Shown: positions 26,273 through 34,360 of the stretch, one piece after another
Layout: each line of letters opens with the position of its first letter
How positions within the stretch are numbered: the first letter of the stretch is position 1
From: UBA7662 sp943369355
Lineage (GTDB): Bacteria > Bacteroidota > Bacteroidia > UBA7662
DNA: 64,000 nt
Direction: 5' to 3'
NCBI GenBank assembly: GCA_943369355.1
Contig: CALRMX020000005.1
Span: 285,232-349,231, forward strand
Program-made: the position numbers and the translations under genes
Notes under the pieces: generated by a model
Told to the model about the DNA's origin: nothing
The model's input: the letters and a program-made list of their open reading frames with translations, nothing else
Database searches by the model: none

Positions 26273-27271
26273 TTATTTTAATTTATTGAACATTACTTTA
26301 ACGCAAACAGATGGCTCTTTACCTTGTTGGCTAAATTCTTCCTCAATTTTATGTTTGTCGATGTCAACTGTATCCTCTACAAGAATTAAAAATAGTAGTG
26401 CTTTTACATTTGAATTGTTACTGTAAAAAGATTTTAGACCCTCAAGAGTTTTTAAGGTGTCATTCTTCTTTCCTGTGCTGTCAATATATTTAACCTCTAT
26501 TATTAAGGAATTTCCTTTAATAGAAAAGTCGGCATTCTTGGTATTTCCGTCAAAAATAACTGCTATATTTTCCGCTTCTACACTTGGCAGCCAAGGTCGC
26601 AAAACCAAATGAATGAGATTTTGAAAATCATATTCACTTGAAATTTTAACTGAATTTATGTTTATGTTTTTTGCTTTAGTTCCGTTTGAAAATTTACTTG
26701 GAATGTCTAAAGTTTTCTCAACGATTGTTGCAAGATTATTCGCAATCTCTTTCCAACTAAATCCAATTAAAGTGTTGGGCAATGAGTTGTTTTCAAGATA
26801 GTCAATGATTACTTCTGATTGGTTAGCAAATGAGGCACTAATAAATTGTTGTCTGATTTTAACTAAATGGAAAATGATTGATTGTAATTGGTCTTCCCAA
26901 GTTGATGAACTTTCTTCATAGTCAATCAAATTCCAAAGTTTTTTACTGAAATCCTGATGATGTTCTTCTACTTGGTCTTTATAACCAGAAATCCCGACAA
27001 TATGAATTGGTGGGTGTATAGAAGGATTTATCTCAATATTATTAAGGAATCCTGTAGCGTTTTTTGCGTTGCTTTCACCTCCTACTTCAACTGGAAGAAC
27101 TAAATCTAAAATCATTAGGTCAAAATACTCATGATAAAGTATTTTTTTTGCTTCATTGACGCATTTTGCTTGTGTGATATTCTTTTCAAGTATATCGTGA
27201 TTGTCAAGAATAGCTTTTAAAATCTTTTCTCTTTTGATTTGTAAATCGTCAACAATTAAAATCTTTATCAT
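26273..27271 (-). CDS. dtcC: Receiver domain fused to PD-(D/E)XK-like effector (DtcC-like)
   Basis: 332 residues. Residues 1-130 are a response-regulator receiver: acidic pair D8-D9 (IVDD), phosphoacceptor D56 (MILDLVLP) and GIS as the third motif. A helical linker leads to a C-terminal domain with NADFSIKG and LIIEVKYI, that is D248 and E259-V-K261, the classic D...E-x-K of PD-(D/E)XK nucleases. It is the third gene of an operon with a large kinase-like protein and a second receiver; adjacent genes overlap by 4 bases. This matches Detocs defence systems, where DtcC carries the effector, most often a purine nucleoside phosphorylase. A nuclease effector would be the rarer variant. The symbol is by analogy. 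Confidence 0.7.
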   Translation of the reverse strand: MIKILIVDDLQIKREKILKAILDNHDILEKNITQAKCVNEAKKILYHEYFDLMILDLVLPVEVGGESNAKNATGFLNNIEINPSIHPPIHIVGISGYKDQVEEHHQDFSKKLWNLIDYEESSSTWEDQLQSIIFHLVKIRQQFISASFANQSEVIIDYLENNSLPNTLIGFSWKEIANNLATIVEKTLDIPSKFSNGTKAKNININSVKISSEYDFQNLIHLVLRPWLPSVEAENIAVIFDGNTKNADFSIKGNSLIIEVKYIDSTGKKNDTLKTLEGLKSFYSNNSNVKALLFLILVEDTVDIDKHKIEEEFSQQGKEPSVCVKVMFNKLK

Positions 27272-27717
27272 TTTTTTAAAGTATTAAGTAACTGACAAAG
27301 CTTCTCTTTCCAATCTTCATTTATCTGTGAGTAATAAACATATCCAATATAATTATCGGCAAATTCTTTTTGTAAATCCTTGTGAAGGTCTGTAATTTTT
27401 GTTCCATCATCATAGCTTCCGTGCATTGTAATTACAATGGCTTTGGTAGTAATATCTCGTAAAAACATTTCCTTTAAAATATTTTTCCCAGCTAATGGCA
27501 TCCAGTCGCCTCCGCTATCTTCGGGTGAAATATCATAGTTTGGCATACTTATATCCAAAAGAAGAGCATCGTATTTATTGTGATTTAATTTTAGCTCTTT
27601 TAATCCACTTATATATGAATTTTTGGTTTCAATTTCACAACCAACAAATTTTTCAGAAACGAATTTTGTGATTTGTGCCTGTTTTAGAGGGTGGTCTTCA
27701 ATGAAAAGTATTTTCAT
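27268..27717 (-). CDS. dtcB: Stand-alone receiver protein (DtcB-like)
   Basis: 149 residues forming one receiver domain: E7-D8 acidic pair, phosphoacceptor D55 (ALLLDISMPN), T97 in AIVITMHGSYDDG. An insert after D55 (YDISPEDSGGDW) lengthens the beta3-alpha3 loop. The usual switch Lys before the last helix is replaced (YVYYSQ), so phosphorylation chemistry may be altered. No output domain is present. In Detocs, DtcB is a receiver without effector, thought to buffer stray phosphoryl flow from the kinase. It overlaps both neighbouring genes by 4 bases. Confidence 0.7.
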   Translation of the reverse strand: MKILFIEDHPLKQAQITKFVSEKFVGCEIETKNSYISGLKELKLNHNKYDALLLDISMPNYDISPEDSGGDWMPLAGKNILKEMFLRDITTKAIVITMHGSYDDGTKITDLHKDLQKEFADNYIGYVYYSQINEDWKEKLCQLLNTLKK

Positions 27718-30700
27718 AGCGATAAGTCTTTAATATCAATAGAAAGCAAAACAGAAAAGGACTTTTCATCTTCTGAAATACTTGTTTTTAAACATTCATT
27801 TCTTGAACATCGTAAATCTGAAGTCAATATTTTAAAGGCTTTATGATAACCTGATTTACGCTCTGAAAGCAACTTTTCAATATCAAGCCTGTTGCCTTGC
27901 CAAACTGATTTTAATTCAGTGATTGAATTTGTATCAGTTATTTCATTTTCTATAGTAATCTTTAAAATATTTTCTTCCTCAAGTCTTGAGGATATTTTAC
28001 AGTTTAAATCAAAGCTGTTTTCGCTCGAGTGCTTAATAATATTTTCTAGAAATATTCTAATTAAGTCAGCAAAGTGTGTTTTATATTCTCCTTTTAAATT
28101 ACAGTCAAAACTAATTTCTTTGGTTAAGTGAAGTCTTTTTTGCCAGCTGCTTTTGCTGGTGTATTCTGCAACAATATTGATAAGTTCTGATAGCTTAAAA
28201 TTAGCAGCTTTTATTTCACTTCGTTTAAACCATCGGCTAATTTTTTGAATAACGGTTTGTATTTCAGTTGAGCAATCTTTGATGGACTTGCGGATAGGCT
28301 CGCTGTTTTGTTCGCCTAATTGACTTATTATTTGTCTTTCTAGTTCATCAAAATATGTATTGAATTGACTGAGAATATCGCTTTGAATTTTGTCTCGTAT
28401 AAATTCCAAATTTTCATCAGTTCTTTGCCATAAAACCTTGAAAATGCCATTTACAAACTCTTCAAAATTTTCCGTTTTGATTGCTATAATTGAATGAAGC
28501 CATAATTCATCATAATCAAATTCATATTTAAACCAACCATCTTCGTTTATTTCAGGTTTGTAAACTTGTAGATGTTTTTTTATTAGGTCAAATATTACTC
28601 CATCAATTTTACTTGCGAAATCACTTAATGTTATTTGAATTTGTTCTTTTTGGGCTGGATTATAATCACTATAAACAATGTCCCAAAAGTTGTTCCTGCG
28701 ATAACTTGAACTGTTTCCTTCCTTTAATGTAATTAAATTATGTGTTTCAAAAATTGGTCTTAATTCCCCAACTAAAACTCCGTGTCTTATTCTAGTGCTT
28801 AAGTAGGCCACTATTCCAAACTGGCTATTTAGAAATTTGTCTTTTACTGCATTGAAAAGCTCTAAGTAAATATCAACAACTGGGTTACTGGAATACTCGA
28901 TTTTCTCAAGTTCTGTGTCTTCTTGCGATGAATATGTAATCAAGTTTCCGCCTTTTAGTAGAAACACCTTCCCTTTATCTGTAATTCGGGATATTATTTC
29001 AAATCGCTCATAAATTGCTTTGTATTCTTGTAATTCATTTTCAAGTATGCCTTGTTCGTTTACATAGATTTTGCTTTCATCAAGGTCAATCAAACCTTGC
29101 TGAATGACAAGAATATTTTGAATGCTTTTTATCTCAGAAATTATGTTCTTGTTTTTAGGTGATTTTTCTCTAATAAAGTTTGCTATTGACAACCTTTCCT
29201 CAAGTCGTTCCTTTGAGTTGTCGATATATGTAGAGTGCATTAAAACTCTTGGGCTACAAGTATGTTCTAAATAAAACATAAACTTGTTTTCGTCAAACTC
29301 ACCGATTCTACTCAACAGTTCGGATGGCCTTTCGACTCTACAAGAATCATTAAAGAGTTCAAATGCAATATGAGTTTCTACAACATCTGCTTCAACAATA
29401 GTGTAGAAAATAGGTAGATTAATACCCTTATCAACATTTCTGAACTTATTTGAGTGAATTTTATTCAATAAATCACGAACTTCAATTTTGTCAATGATGT
29501 GATTATTAAAAAAGAAGCTATCAACAAATAGTTCAACACACTTGTTTGGTTGTTCTAATTTCAAGTAACATTTAAACAAATTTACAATAGCTGTTTCTAG
29601 AATTGGGGCAGTGTCTTTATAGTTTGAAATCAAAAATTCCCATTCCTTTGCGGCTCTGAGGTAATCGTTTTTCTCTTGATATTTTTTTGCAAGTTCAACT
29701 TTGAATTTTCCTTCCGGAATTTTCTTTTCATACTTAATTAAATAATCTAAGCCCTTTAGTCTTTCTTTAAAAAATTCAACTGTAATTGAATTTGGAAATT
29801 TATCAGAAAGCATATTCAGGAAATTCAGTTTATCAGCATCATCAGAGAAAACGTCATAAATAATGGGATTAGCAATATTGTATGAAATCCGAGAAAGCAA
29901 TTTTCTTTCGTTTTTACCTTGTGTTTGAAAGTAAACGAAATCAGTTATACCATAACTTAGAGAGCAGCTTGTAATATTGTTAGCGATTCGTAACAAATTC
30001 ATTGCTGATTGATTGGGATTTGTTGTTACAGAAATAATTTTGAATAAGTCATTTAAGATTTCATTTTGTAAACTTTTCTTATTGCCAACTGGGACAAAAC
30101 TCTTTTTCTGATAAATCAATGAATTTATATAAAGCACATAAAGGTCAAACTGTCCTGGATTGCCCAATAAAAGATTTTGAAGCTCTTTTTCTACAATATC
30201 GTATAACCCACTCGTGTAATTGTCTATTATTTTAATTTCAGTTTGGCTTTTTTTTATGTCAAATGCAGGGAATATAGCTTCACCAGAAAGAAGTTTCAAT
30301 TTATATAAAATAGGGTCTTCGATTTTTCTTATCAAATAGTTAATTCGATTTTGGAGATAGCTTTTTAAAGCAATCTTCTTTTCTTTGGTTTCATCGAGAA
30401 AACTTGAAACAGCAAGTAAATTCGTTAGAACTCTTGTTAGGTTTAAATATCTGTCTATAATACTATGAGAAAAGTCTAATGCAATTATTTCTCCGTAGTT
30501 ACTAAAATCAATGTGATTAAGAAATGTTAGTTTGAATCTATAATAGTTTTGAAATGCCTCTCTTGTTTCACTATCTTTTAGATTATTAAGCGATAACTCT
30601 AAATCATTAAAATATCGGTTAATTGATAATGAATGCTCTGCTCTTAAACTAAGATAATGCACAAGATACTTTGTTATTCCTTTTGAATTATTAGTTTCAT

Positions 30701-31238
30701 TAAACTGACTTAACAGTTCCTTATTCTCTGATGCTTTACCTGATGCTTCTTTTAAAACAAAGCGGTTTTCTAAACTCCAAAGAGAATGACAAATTTCAGT
30801 TTCAATCTTTGTAAGTTGAATTTCTGCATTATCATAATCGCCAATAAGTAAGTATGTTTCATAAGCCTCTTTGTATTTGAGAAAGAGATTGATTTGATAT
30901 TTATATTTTCTAATTCCAATCAAAACCAAATTTAGTTCTGAGGCTAATTCTACTGGTGTAAGCCCTTTGTCGGTATATAGACCCAATAATGGAAACTCAT
31001 TTAAAAGCCCTAGTTCAGCATAATTTTCAGGAAGCGGTTTGCCGAGAAGTAATTCTTTTCTAGTCGCATTTAAACTATTAGTAAGGAAATCTACGGCATT
31101 GCAAAGTTCGCTGAATGGCAAGTTTTGCTTTAGATTAAAGTAAGCAATTTTCCTTTTTTTAGTGCTACCATTAATTAAATGATAGTTCGCTCTTGAATAA
31201 GAAATACCATCGGATATTTTTTTTCCTTTTTTCTTCAT
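27714..31238 (-). CDS. dtcA: Large helical sensor with HATPase-like C-terminus (DtcA-like)
   Basis: 1174 residues. The first roughly 950 residues are almost entirely helical with TPR-like stretches (for example KKYQEKNDYLRAAKEWEFLI), the type of region that senses a trigger. The last 200 resemble a histidine-kinase HATPase domain: ADLIRIFLENIIKHS fits the N box, followed by KITIENEI and a Ser/Gly segment (SERKSGYHKAFKILTSDL) in place of typical G boxes. A phosphoacceptor His is not obvious. With the two receiver genes that follow in overlapping order it fits the kinase of Detocs-type defence. The start is the ATG at 31238. The gene is very AT-rich compared with the flanking chromosome. Confidence 0.65.
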   Translation of the reverse strand: MKKKGKKISDGISYSRANYHLINGSTKKRKIAYFNLKQNLPFSELCNAVDFLTNSLNATRKELLLGKPLPENYAELGLLNEFPLLGLYTDKGLTPVELASELNLVLIGIRKYKYQINLFLKYKEAYETYLLIGDYDNAEIQLTKIETEICHSLWSLENRFVLKEASGKASENKELLSQFNETNNSKGITKYLVHYLSLRAEHSLSINRYFNDLELSLNNLKDSETREAFQNYYRFKLTFLNHIDFSNYGEIIALDFSHSIIDRYLNLTRVLTNLLAVSSFLDETKEKKIALKSYLQNRINYLIRKIEDPILYKLKLLSGEAIFPAFDIKKSQTEIKIIDNYTSGLYDIVEKELQNLLLGNPGQFDLYVLYINSLIYQKKSFVPVGNKKSLQNEILNDLFKIISVTTNPNQSAMNLLRIANNITSCSLSYGITDFVYFQTQGKNERKLLSRISYNIANPIIYDVFSDDADKLNFLNMLSDKFPNSITVEFFKERLKGLDYLIKYEKKIPEGKFKVELAKKYQEKNDYLRAAKEWEFLISNYKDTAPILETAIVNLFKCYLKLEQPNKCVELFVDSFFFNNHIIDKIEVRDLLNKIHSNKFRNVDKGINLPIFYTIVEADVVETHIAFELFNDSCRVERPSELLSRIGEFDENKFMFYLEHTCSPRVLMHSTYIDNSKERLEERLSIANFIREKSPKNKNIISEIKSIQNILVIQQGLIDLDESKIYVNEQGILENELQEYKAIYERFEIISRITDKGKVFLLKGGNLITYSSQEDTELEKIEYSSNPVVDIYLELFNAVKDKFLNSQFGIVAYLSTRIRHGVLVGELRPIFETHNLITLKEGNSSSYRRNNFWDIVYSDYNPAQKEQIQITLSDFASKIDGVIFDLIKKHLQVYKPEINEDGWFKYEFDYDELWLHSIIAIKTENFEEFVNGIFKVLWQRTDENLEFIRDKIQSDILSQFNTYFDELERQIISQLGEQNSEPIRKSIKDCSTEIQTVIQKISRWFKRSEIKAANFKLSELINIVAEYTSKSSWQKRLHLTKEISFDCNLKGEYKTHFADLIRIFLENIIKHSSENSFDLNCKISSRLEEENILKITIENEITDTNSITELKSVWQGNRLDIEKLLSERKSGYHKAFKILTSDLRCSRNECLKTSISEDEKSFSVLLSIDIKDLSL

Positions 31239-31300
31239 GGTTTCAAGTTATCTATCCAAAGTTTAGCTTATTCATTTGTCGGGTGGTGGGTGCGTTTGGA

Positions 31301-31308
31301 CAAAATTA
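31301..31308 (-). promoter_or_regulatory. Candidate -7 element for the Detocs-like operon
   Basis: The minus strand reads TAATTTTG, a full match to the Bacteroidota -7 consensus TAnnTTTG, about 63 bases before the start at 31238. A clear TTTG -33 box at the usual distance is not seen, so this is tentative. Confidence 0.35.
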
Positions 31309-31499
31309 AATGTGCTGCAATTTGAGTCGGCTTGTGCGTTTGCATTGCAGCTCTTTTAATTTTTCGAAGCGTTGGCATTTTGTTGTCCATTTTTAGCACT
31401 ATCTTTTATTGTTTACACGGTCGTCATAGCCTTGCAGGTAACTTGTTTAGTGGCGAAGGTGTATATCGCTCATACGCATAAATCACCATCAACCTATAA

Positions 31500-31550
31500 G
31501 TTTAGTTTCGTCAAGCAATGTAACAAACGGCATACAAAGCACAAAGCACA
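31500..31550 (-). repeat. Partial cassette-type repeat at the right island edge
   Basis: On the minus strand CGTTTGTTACATTGCTTGAC and CGAAAC align with the end of repeat copies B and C. The remaining part of the repeat is absent. It lies in the 31239-31729 gap, which otherwise has no supported gene, and marks the change from the AT-rich island to GC-richer sequence. Confidence 0.55.
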
Positions 31551-31616
31551 ATCGATGAAAAAACAACAGGCGATGGGTCGGCTGCTGCTGCGCAGCGCAC
31601 GAGCCACCCCAACGGC

Positions 31617-31661
31617 CTTAAACTTTAAACTTTCAACTTTCAACCTTCCACCTTCCACCGC
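31617..31661. repeat. Short degenerate tandem repeat
   Basis: ACTTTMAACTTTCAACCTTCC-like units of 7-8 bases repeat about five times with drift from AAACTTT to CCACCTTCC. This is low-complexity sequence upstream of the thioredoxin genes; no function is evident. Confidence 0.6.
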
Positions 31662-31729
31662 GAACGGCGCTTTGGCCGCTTTCGTAGCTCGCCTCCGCTT
31701 GGGCCGCTTCTATTCCGTATCTTTACCGG

Positions 31730-32221
31730 ATGCTCCTACGCAGTGTACTCGTCGGCCTCCTTTTTTTGGCCAAGTTTAGTGTTGGCCAAACGCCCGCCAT
31801 TTGGAATACTAGCCAGCTCAATGCGGCCATGCAGCCGGTGAGCGGTCAGCTCACCATCCTAAACTTTTGGGCCACCTGGTGCAAACCCTGCCTCGAAGAG
31901 CTACCGGCCTTCCGCGAGCTGCACGACAGCATCCAGCTGCAACAACGCAATGTGCGCATCGTATTGGTGAGCCTCGATTTTATGTCGAAACGCGACAGCG
32001 TGCTCATCCCCTTTGTGCGCGAACAGCTGCCCTGGGCCGAGGTGGTGCAGCTCGATGCCGCCGATGCCAACAGCTGGATCCCGCTGGTGAGCGAATATTG
32101 GAGTGGTGCCATCCCCGCAACACTTTTTGTGAGCGAAAACGCAAGAGGACTGGCCGAAAAACCGTTAACTGCTGCAGAACTGCTGCAAACCGTGAAAGAC
32201 CTCCTCCCCAAAAATGACTAA
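31730..32221 (+). CDS. TlpA-like secreted thioredoxin
   Basis: 163 residues. Signal peptide at 1-20 (LLFLAKFSVGQ), then the thioredoxin core: ILNFWATWCKPCLEELPAF with redox cysteines C51 and C54, and the cis-Pro in GAIPATLFV. The protein is slightly degenerate in the middle but both cysteines and cis-Pro are kept, so a periplasmic thiol-disulfide reductase role is likely. The last 8 bases overlap the next thioredoxin-like gene, so the two are translated together. Confidence 0.85.
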   Translation: MLLRSVLVGLLFLAKFSVGQTPAIWNTSQLNAAMQPVSGQLTILNFWATWCKPCLEELPAFRELHDSIQLQQRNVRIVLVSLDFMSKRDSVLIPFVREQLPWAEVVQLDAADANSWIPLVSEYWSGAIPATLFVSENARGLAEKPLTAAELLQTVKDLLPKND

Positions 32222-32813
32222 ATTCCTACTCCTCTGCGCCTTCCTCACCGCTAGCCTCACCAGCCTGGCCCAATACCAACCCGGCGATCGTGCCACCGAC
32301 TTCCGCCTCAAAAACGTCGACGGTAAGCTGGTTTCGCTCAAAGACGACAAGGCAGCCAAAGGATTTATTGTGGTATTTACCTGCAACCATTGCCCGTATT
32401 CGCAGGCCTACGAGCAGCGCATCATCCAACTCGACCAAAAATACCGGCCTCAGGGGTATCCGGTCATCGCCATCAACCCCAACGACCCACACATACAGCC
32501 CGAAGATTCGTTCGAAAAAATGGTTGAACGGGCGCAAGCCAACGCCTATCCCTTTCCTTACCTCATCGACGAAAACTCCAACGTGGCCCGTGCCTACGGC
32601 GCTACCCGCACCCCACACGTATTTGTGCTCGAGCGCCAGAAAAGTCGCTTCGTGGTGCGCTACATCGGCGCCATCGACGACCATACCGAAGATGCCGCGA
32701 AAGCCGAGAAAAAGTACGTAGAAGCAGCCGTAGAGGCCTTGCTCAAAGGCGAACAGCCCGCACTGGCATTCACCAAGGCCATTGGCTGTACCATCAAGTG
32801 GAAAAAAGGCTAA
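32214..32813 (+). CDS. Secreted thioredoxin-family/AhpC-TSA-like protein
   Basis: 199 residues with a signal peptide (LLLCAFLTASLTSLAQ). A peroxiredoxin/TlpA-like fold follows: PGDRATDFRLKNVDGK, VVFTCNHCPYSQAYE with C57 and C60, AINPNDPHIQPEDSFEKM, and TRTPHVFVLE with the cis-Pro. The C-N-H-C-P-Y motif defines a Bacteroidota thioredoxin-like family of unknown substrate. It forms an overlapping pair with the TlpA-like gene. Further cysteine C193 in IGCTIKWK near the C-terminus is typical of this family. Confidence 0.85.
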   Translation: MTKFLLLCAFLTASLTSLAQYQPGDRATDFRLKNVDGKLVSLKDDKAAKGFIVVFTCNHCPYSQAYEQRIIQLDQKYRPQGYPVIAINPNDPHIQPEDSFEKMVERAQANAYPFPYLIDENSNVARAYGATRTPHVFVLERQKSRFVVRYIGAIDDHTEDAAKAEKKYVEAAVEALLKGEQPALAFTKAIGCTIKWKKG

Positions 32814-32960
32814 TCAGCGCGAAATAATCACCTTTTGCTGCCACGAGCGGCCATCGCTCACCACACGCAGTACGTACACGCCGGCTGCAAAGTCGGTGGG
32901 TTCTTGTGCTCCAGTGCTAGCCAAGTGGGCTTGACAAGCGGCTATGCAGGTCGTACCAGG
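32814..32960 (-). pseudogene. Decayed duplicate of a T9SS sorting-domain 3' end
   Basis: The minus strand encodes TDFAAGVYVLRVVSDGRSWQ followed by QKVII-S-R and a stop. This is almost identical to the end of the endonuclease I gene at 39475. DNA identity is near complete over about 85 bases and then fades upstream (a shared GGTCGTACCA remains). No start or body of a gene is present, so this is a leftover of a duplication or rearrangement. It abuts the stop codon of the thioredoxin gene. Confidence 0.85.
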
Positions 32961-33319
32961 GGGTATGCATACCTAATCGGTAAGATTCACCAACACAGCT
33001 GCAGTTTTGATTGGTCCTGCGCTTGAGCATCAGGTAGTGCTAAACTGGCTCAGCTGAATTAAAGCGACTTGAAAAGAGCCCAGTTTGGATATAAGCAACT
33101 TTAAGAAAAGATGATTTTTTAAAAAATTTCACTAGTTATTTGGTGTTAGAAGCTTTCCTTGCTTATAATTGAAATGTCGTTGGTAAGTGATTTTACTTAT
33201 GCTTGAGTAATTAAAACACTTACCAGCTTATTCATGCAAATCCAAAGTATCCAAGAAGTAAACAATCAAAACGAATAAGTCATATCCAATAACCACATTA
33301 GAAAAACAACCGAAAGTTT
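32961..33319. other. Intergenic region, no gene seen
   Basis: About 360 bases, AT-rich from 33080 on. It must hold the promoter of the barrel-like gene at 33320. No repeat, RNA gene or convincing reading frame was found. Confidence 0.4.
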
Positions 33320-33940
33320 ATGAAAAAAATTCTACTCCTCTCCATCGGACTAACTTGCTCAACCTTTGCTGTGCTTGCACAAAACGTATTTTACGGAACG
33401 TCGCTATCCATTGGAAGGGCATTTAGTGCACCAAATATCATACAAACTGGCCTATTGCCTGTTGTTACGCCTTCCGAATCACAGCTTTTTGTGGCCTTAG
33501 GTGTTTCGGTTGATGCACAGGTCATTCCCGTGGGAGACGAAATGACGGTGGGTTTTCACATCGAGCCTACTGCAGGATACGGGATAGGTAGTGAATTAGC
33601 TTCTGGCGCTGACTTTGGTTTTGTGCTGCAATCGCCCTTGATAGCCCAATTCAATTATGGAAATTTCAGCAGTGTAGATGCGAGCATGGACTATGGATTT
33701 AGTCTTGGTCTTGGTTTATTAGCCCATTACCAATTGACTCCCGACAAACCCACCTATTTGGAAGAAGGCAAAAGCATGTTGTTTTTACCCACAGCACAGT
33801 TGAGCTTTCGTTTCTGGGGGCCTGCCAATACGCTTTATTCGGTGAAACTTAGCCATTCTTTTGGATCCGAAGATTTGGGTGGAATAAGTCACAACCGAAG
33901 TGTTTCGTTCTTAACCCTATCTCGCTCGCTCAATTTCTAA
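33320..33940 (+). CDS. Outer-membrane beta-barrel-like protein
   Basis: 206 residues. Signal peptide (KKILLLSIGLTCSTFAVLAQ), then alternating amphipathic strands with Gly and aromatic residues (FYGTSLSIGRAF, MDYGFSLGLGLLAHYQL, LPTAQLSFRFWG) and a C-terminal strand ending in Phe (FLTLSRSLNF), all typical of small outer-membrane barrels. It resembles the protein at 36424 in length and motif order (a PLxxxxxYGxFSxxxxxxDYG core), so the two are probably paralogues. Function unknown. Confidence 0.75.
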   Translation: MKKILLLSIGLTCSTFAVLAQNVFYGTSLSIGRAFSAPNIIQTGLLPVVTPSESQLFVALGVSVDAQVIPVGDEMTVGFHIEPTAGYGIGSELASGADFGFVLQSPLIAQFNYGNFSSVDASMDYGFSLGLGLLAHYQLTPDKPTYLEEGKSMLFLPTAQLSFRFWGPANTLYSVKLSHSFGSEDLGGISHNRSVSFLTLSRSLNF

Positions 33941-34360
33941 GGAAAACAGCGCGTTCTACTTAAATATCTGAAAGGAAGGCATTAGCCCGAACGCTTGATT
34001 CGCGGTGAATGCCCTAGGAGTGCAATTGGGTTGAGCAGGGCTGAGGCTGGCGAAAAGCTTTAAGCGTGCAAAATCACCCAACATGGCAGCTTTGTTTCGC
34101 TAAAATCAACTCCCGACCGAATAAACGCATAGGGTGTGGTTGAGCAGGCGAAACAAAGGAGTGCCAACAGCATACGGCAGCTATCGGTGAACGTACCCTT
34201 TTTCAATGACAAAAAAGCAGGACCCTAAAACCAGCGGAACAGTTGCGAGCGCTACCCTACATCGGGGTATGGTGTAGAATAATAGTACAGCGAATGAAAA
34301 TGCTGGCAACTAACCACAAACTAATAAAATAAAAGCTCCATCCCATTAAATATCGGATAC
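33941..34360. other. Intergenic region with inverted and direct repeats
   Basis: No gene seen. CTTTGTTTCGC (34090-34100) and its complement GCGAAACAAAG (34148-34158) could form a stem. GGTTGAGCAG occurs at 34029 and again at 34139 in the same orientation. It may be a dispersed non-coding element; no second full copy was noticed in the window. Confidence 0.4.

Noticed and set aside
14061..31550. A transposon or prophage as the source of the island
   Set aside because: No transposase, integrase, terminase or phage structural gene, and no terminal inverted repeats, could be found.
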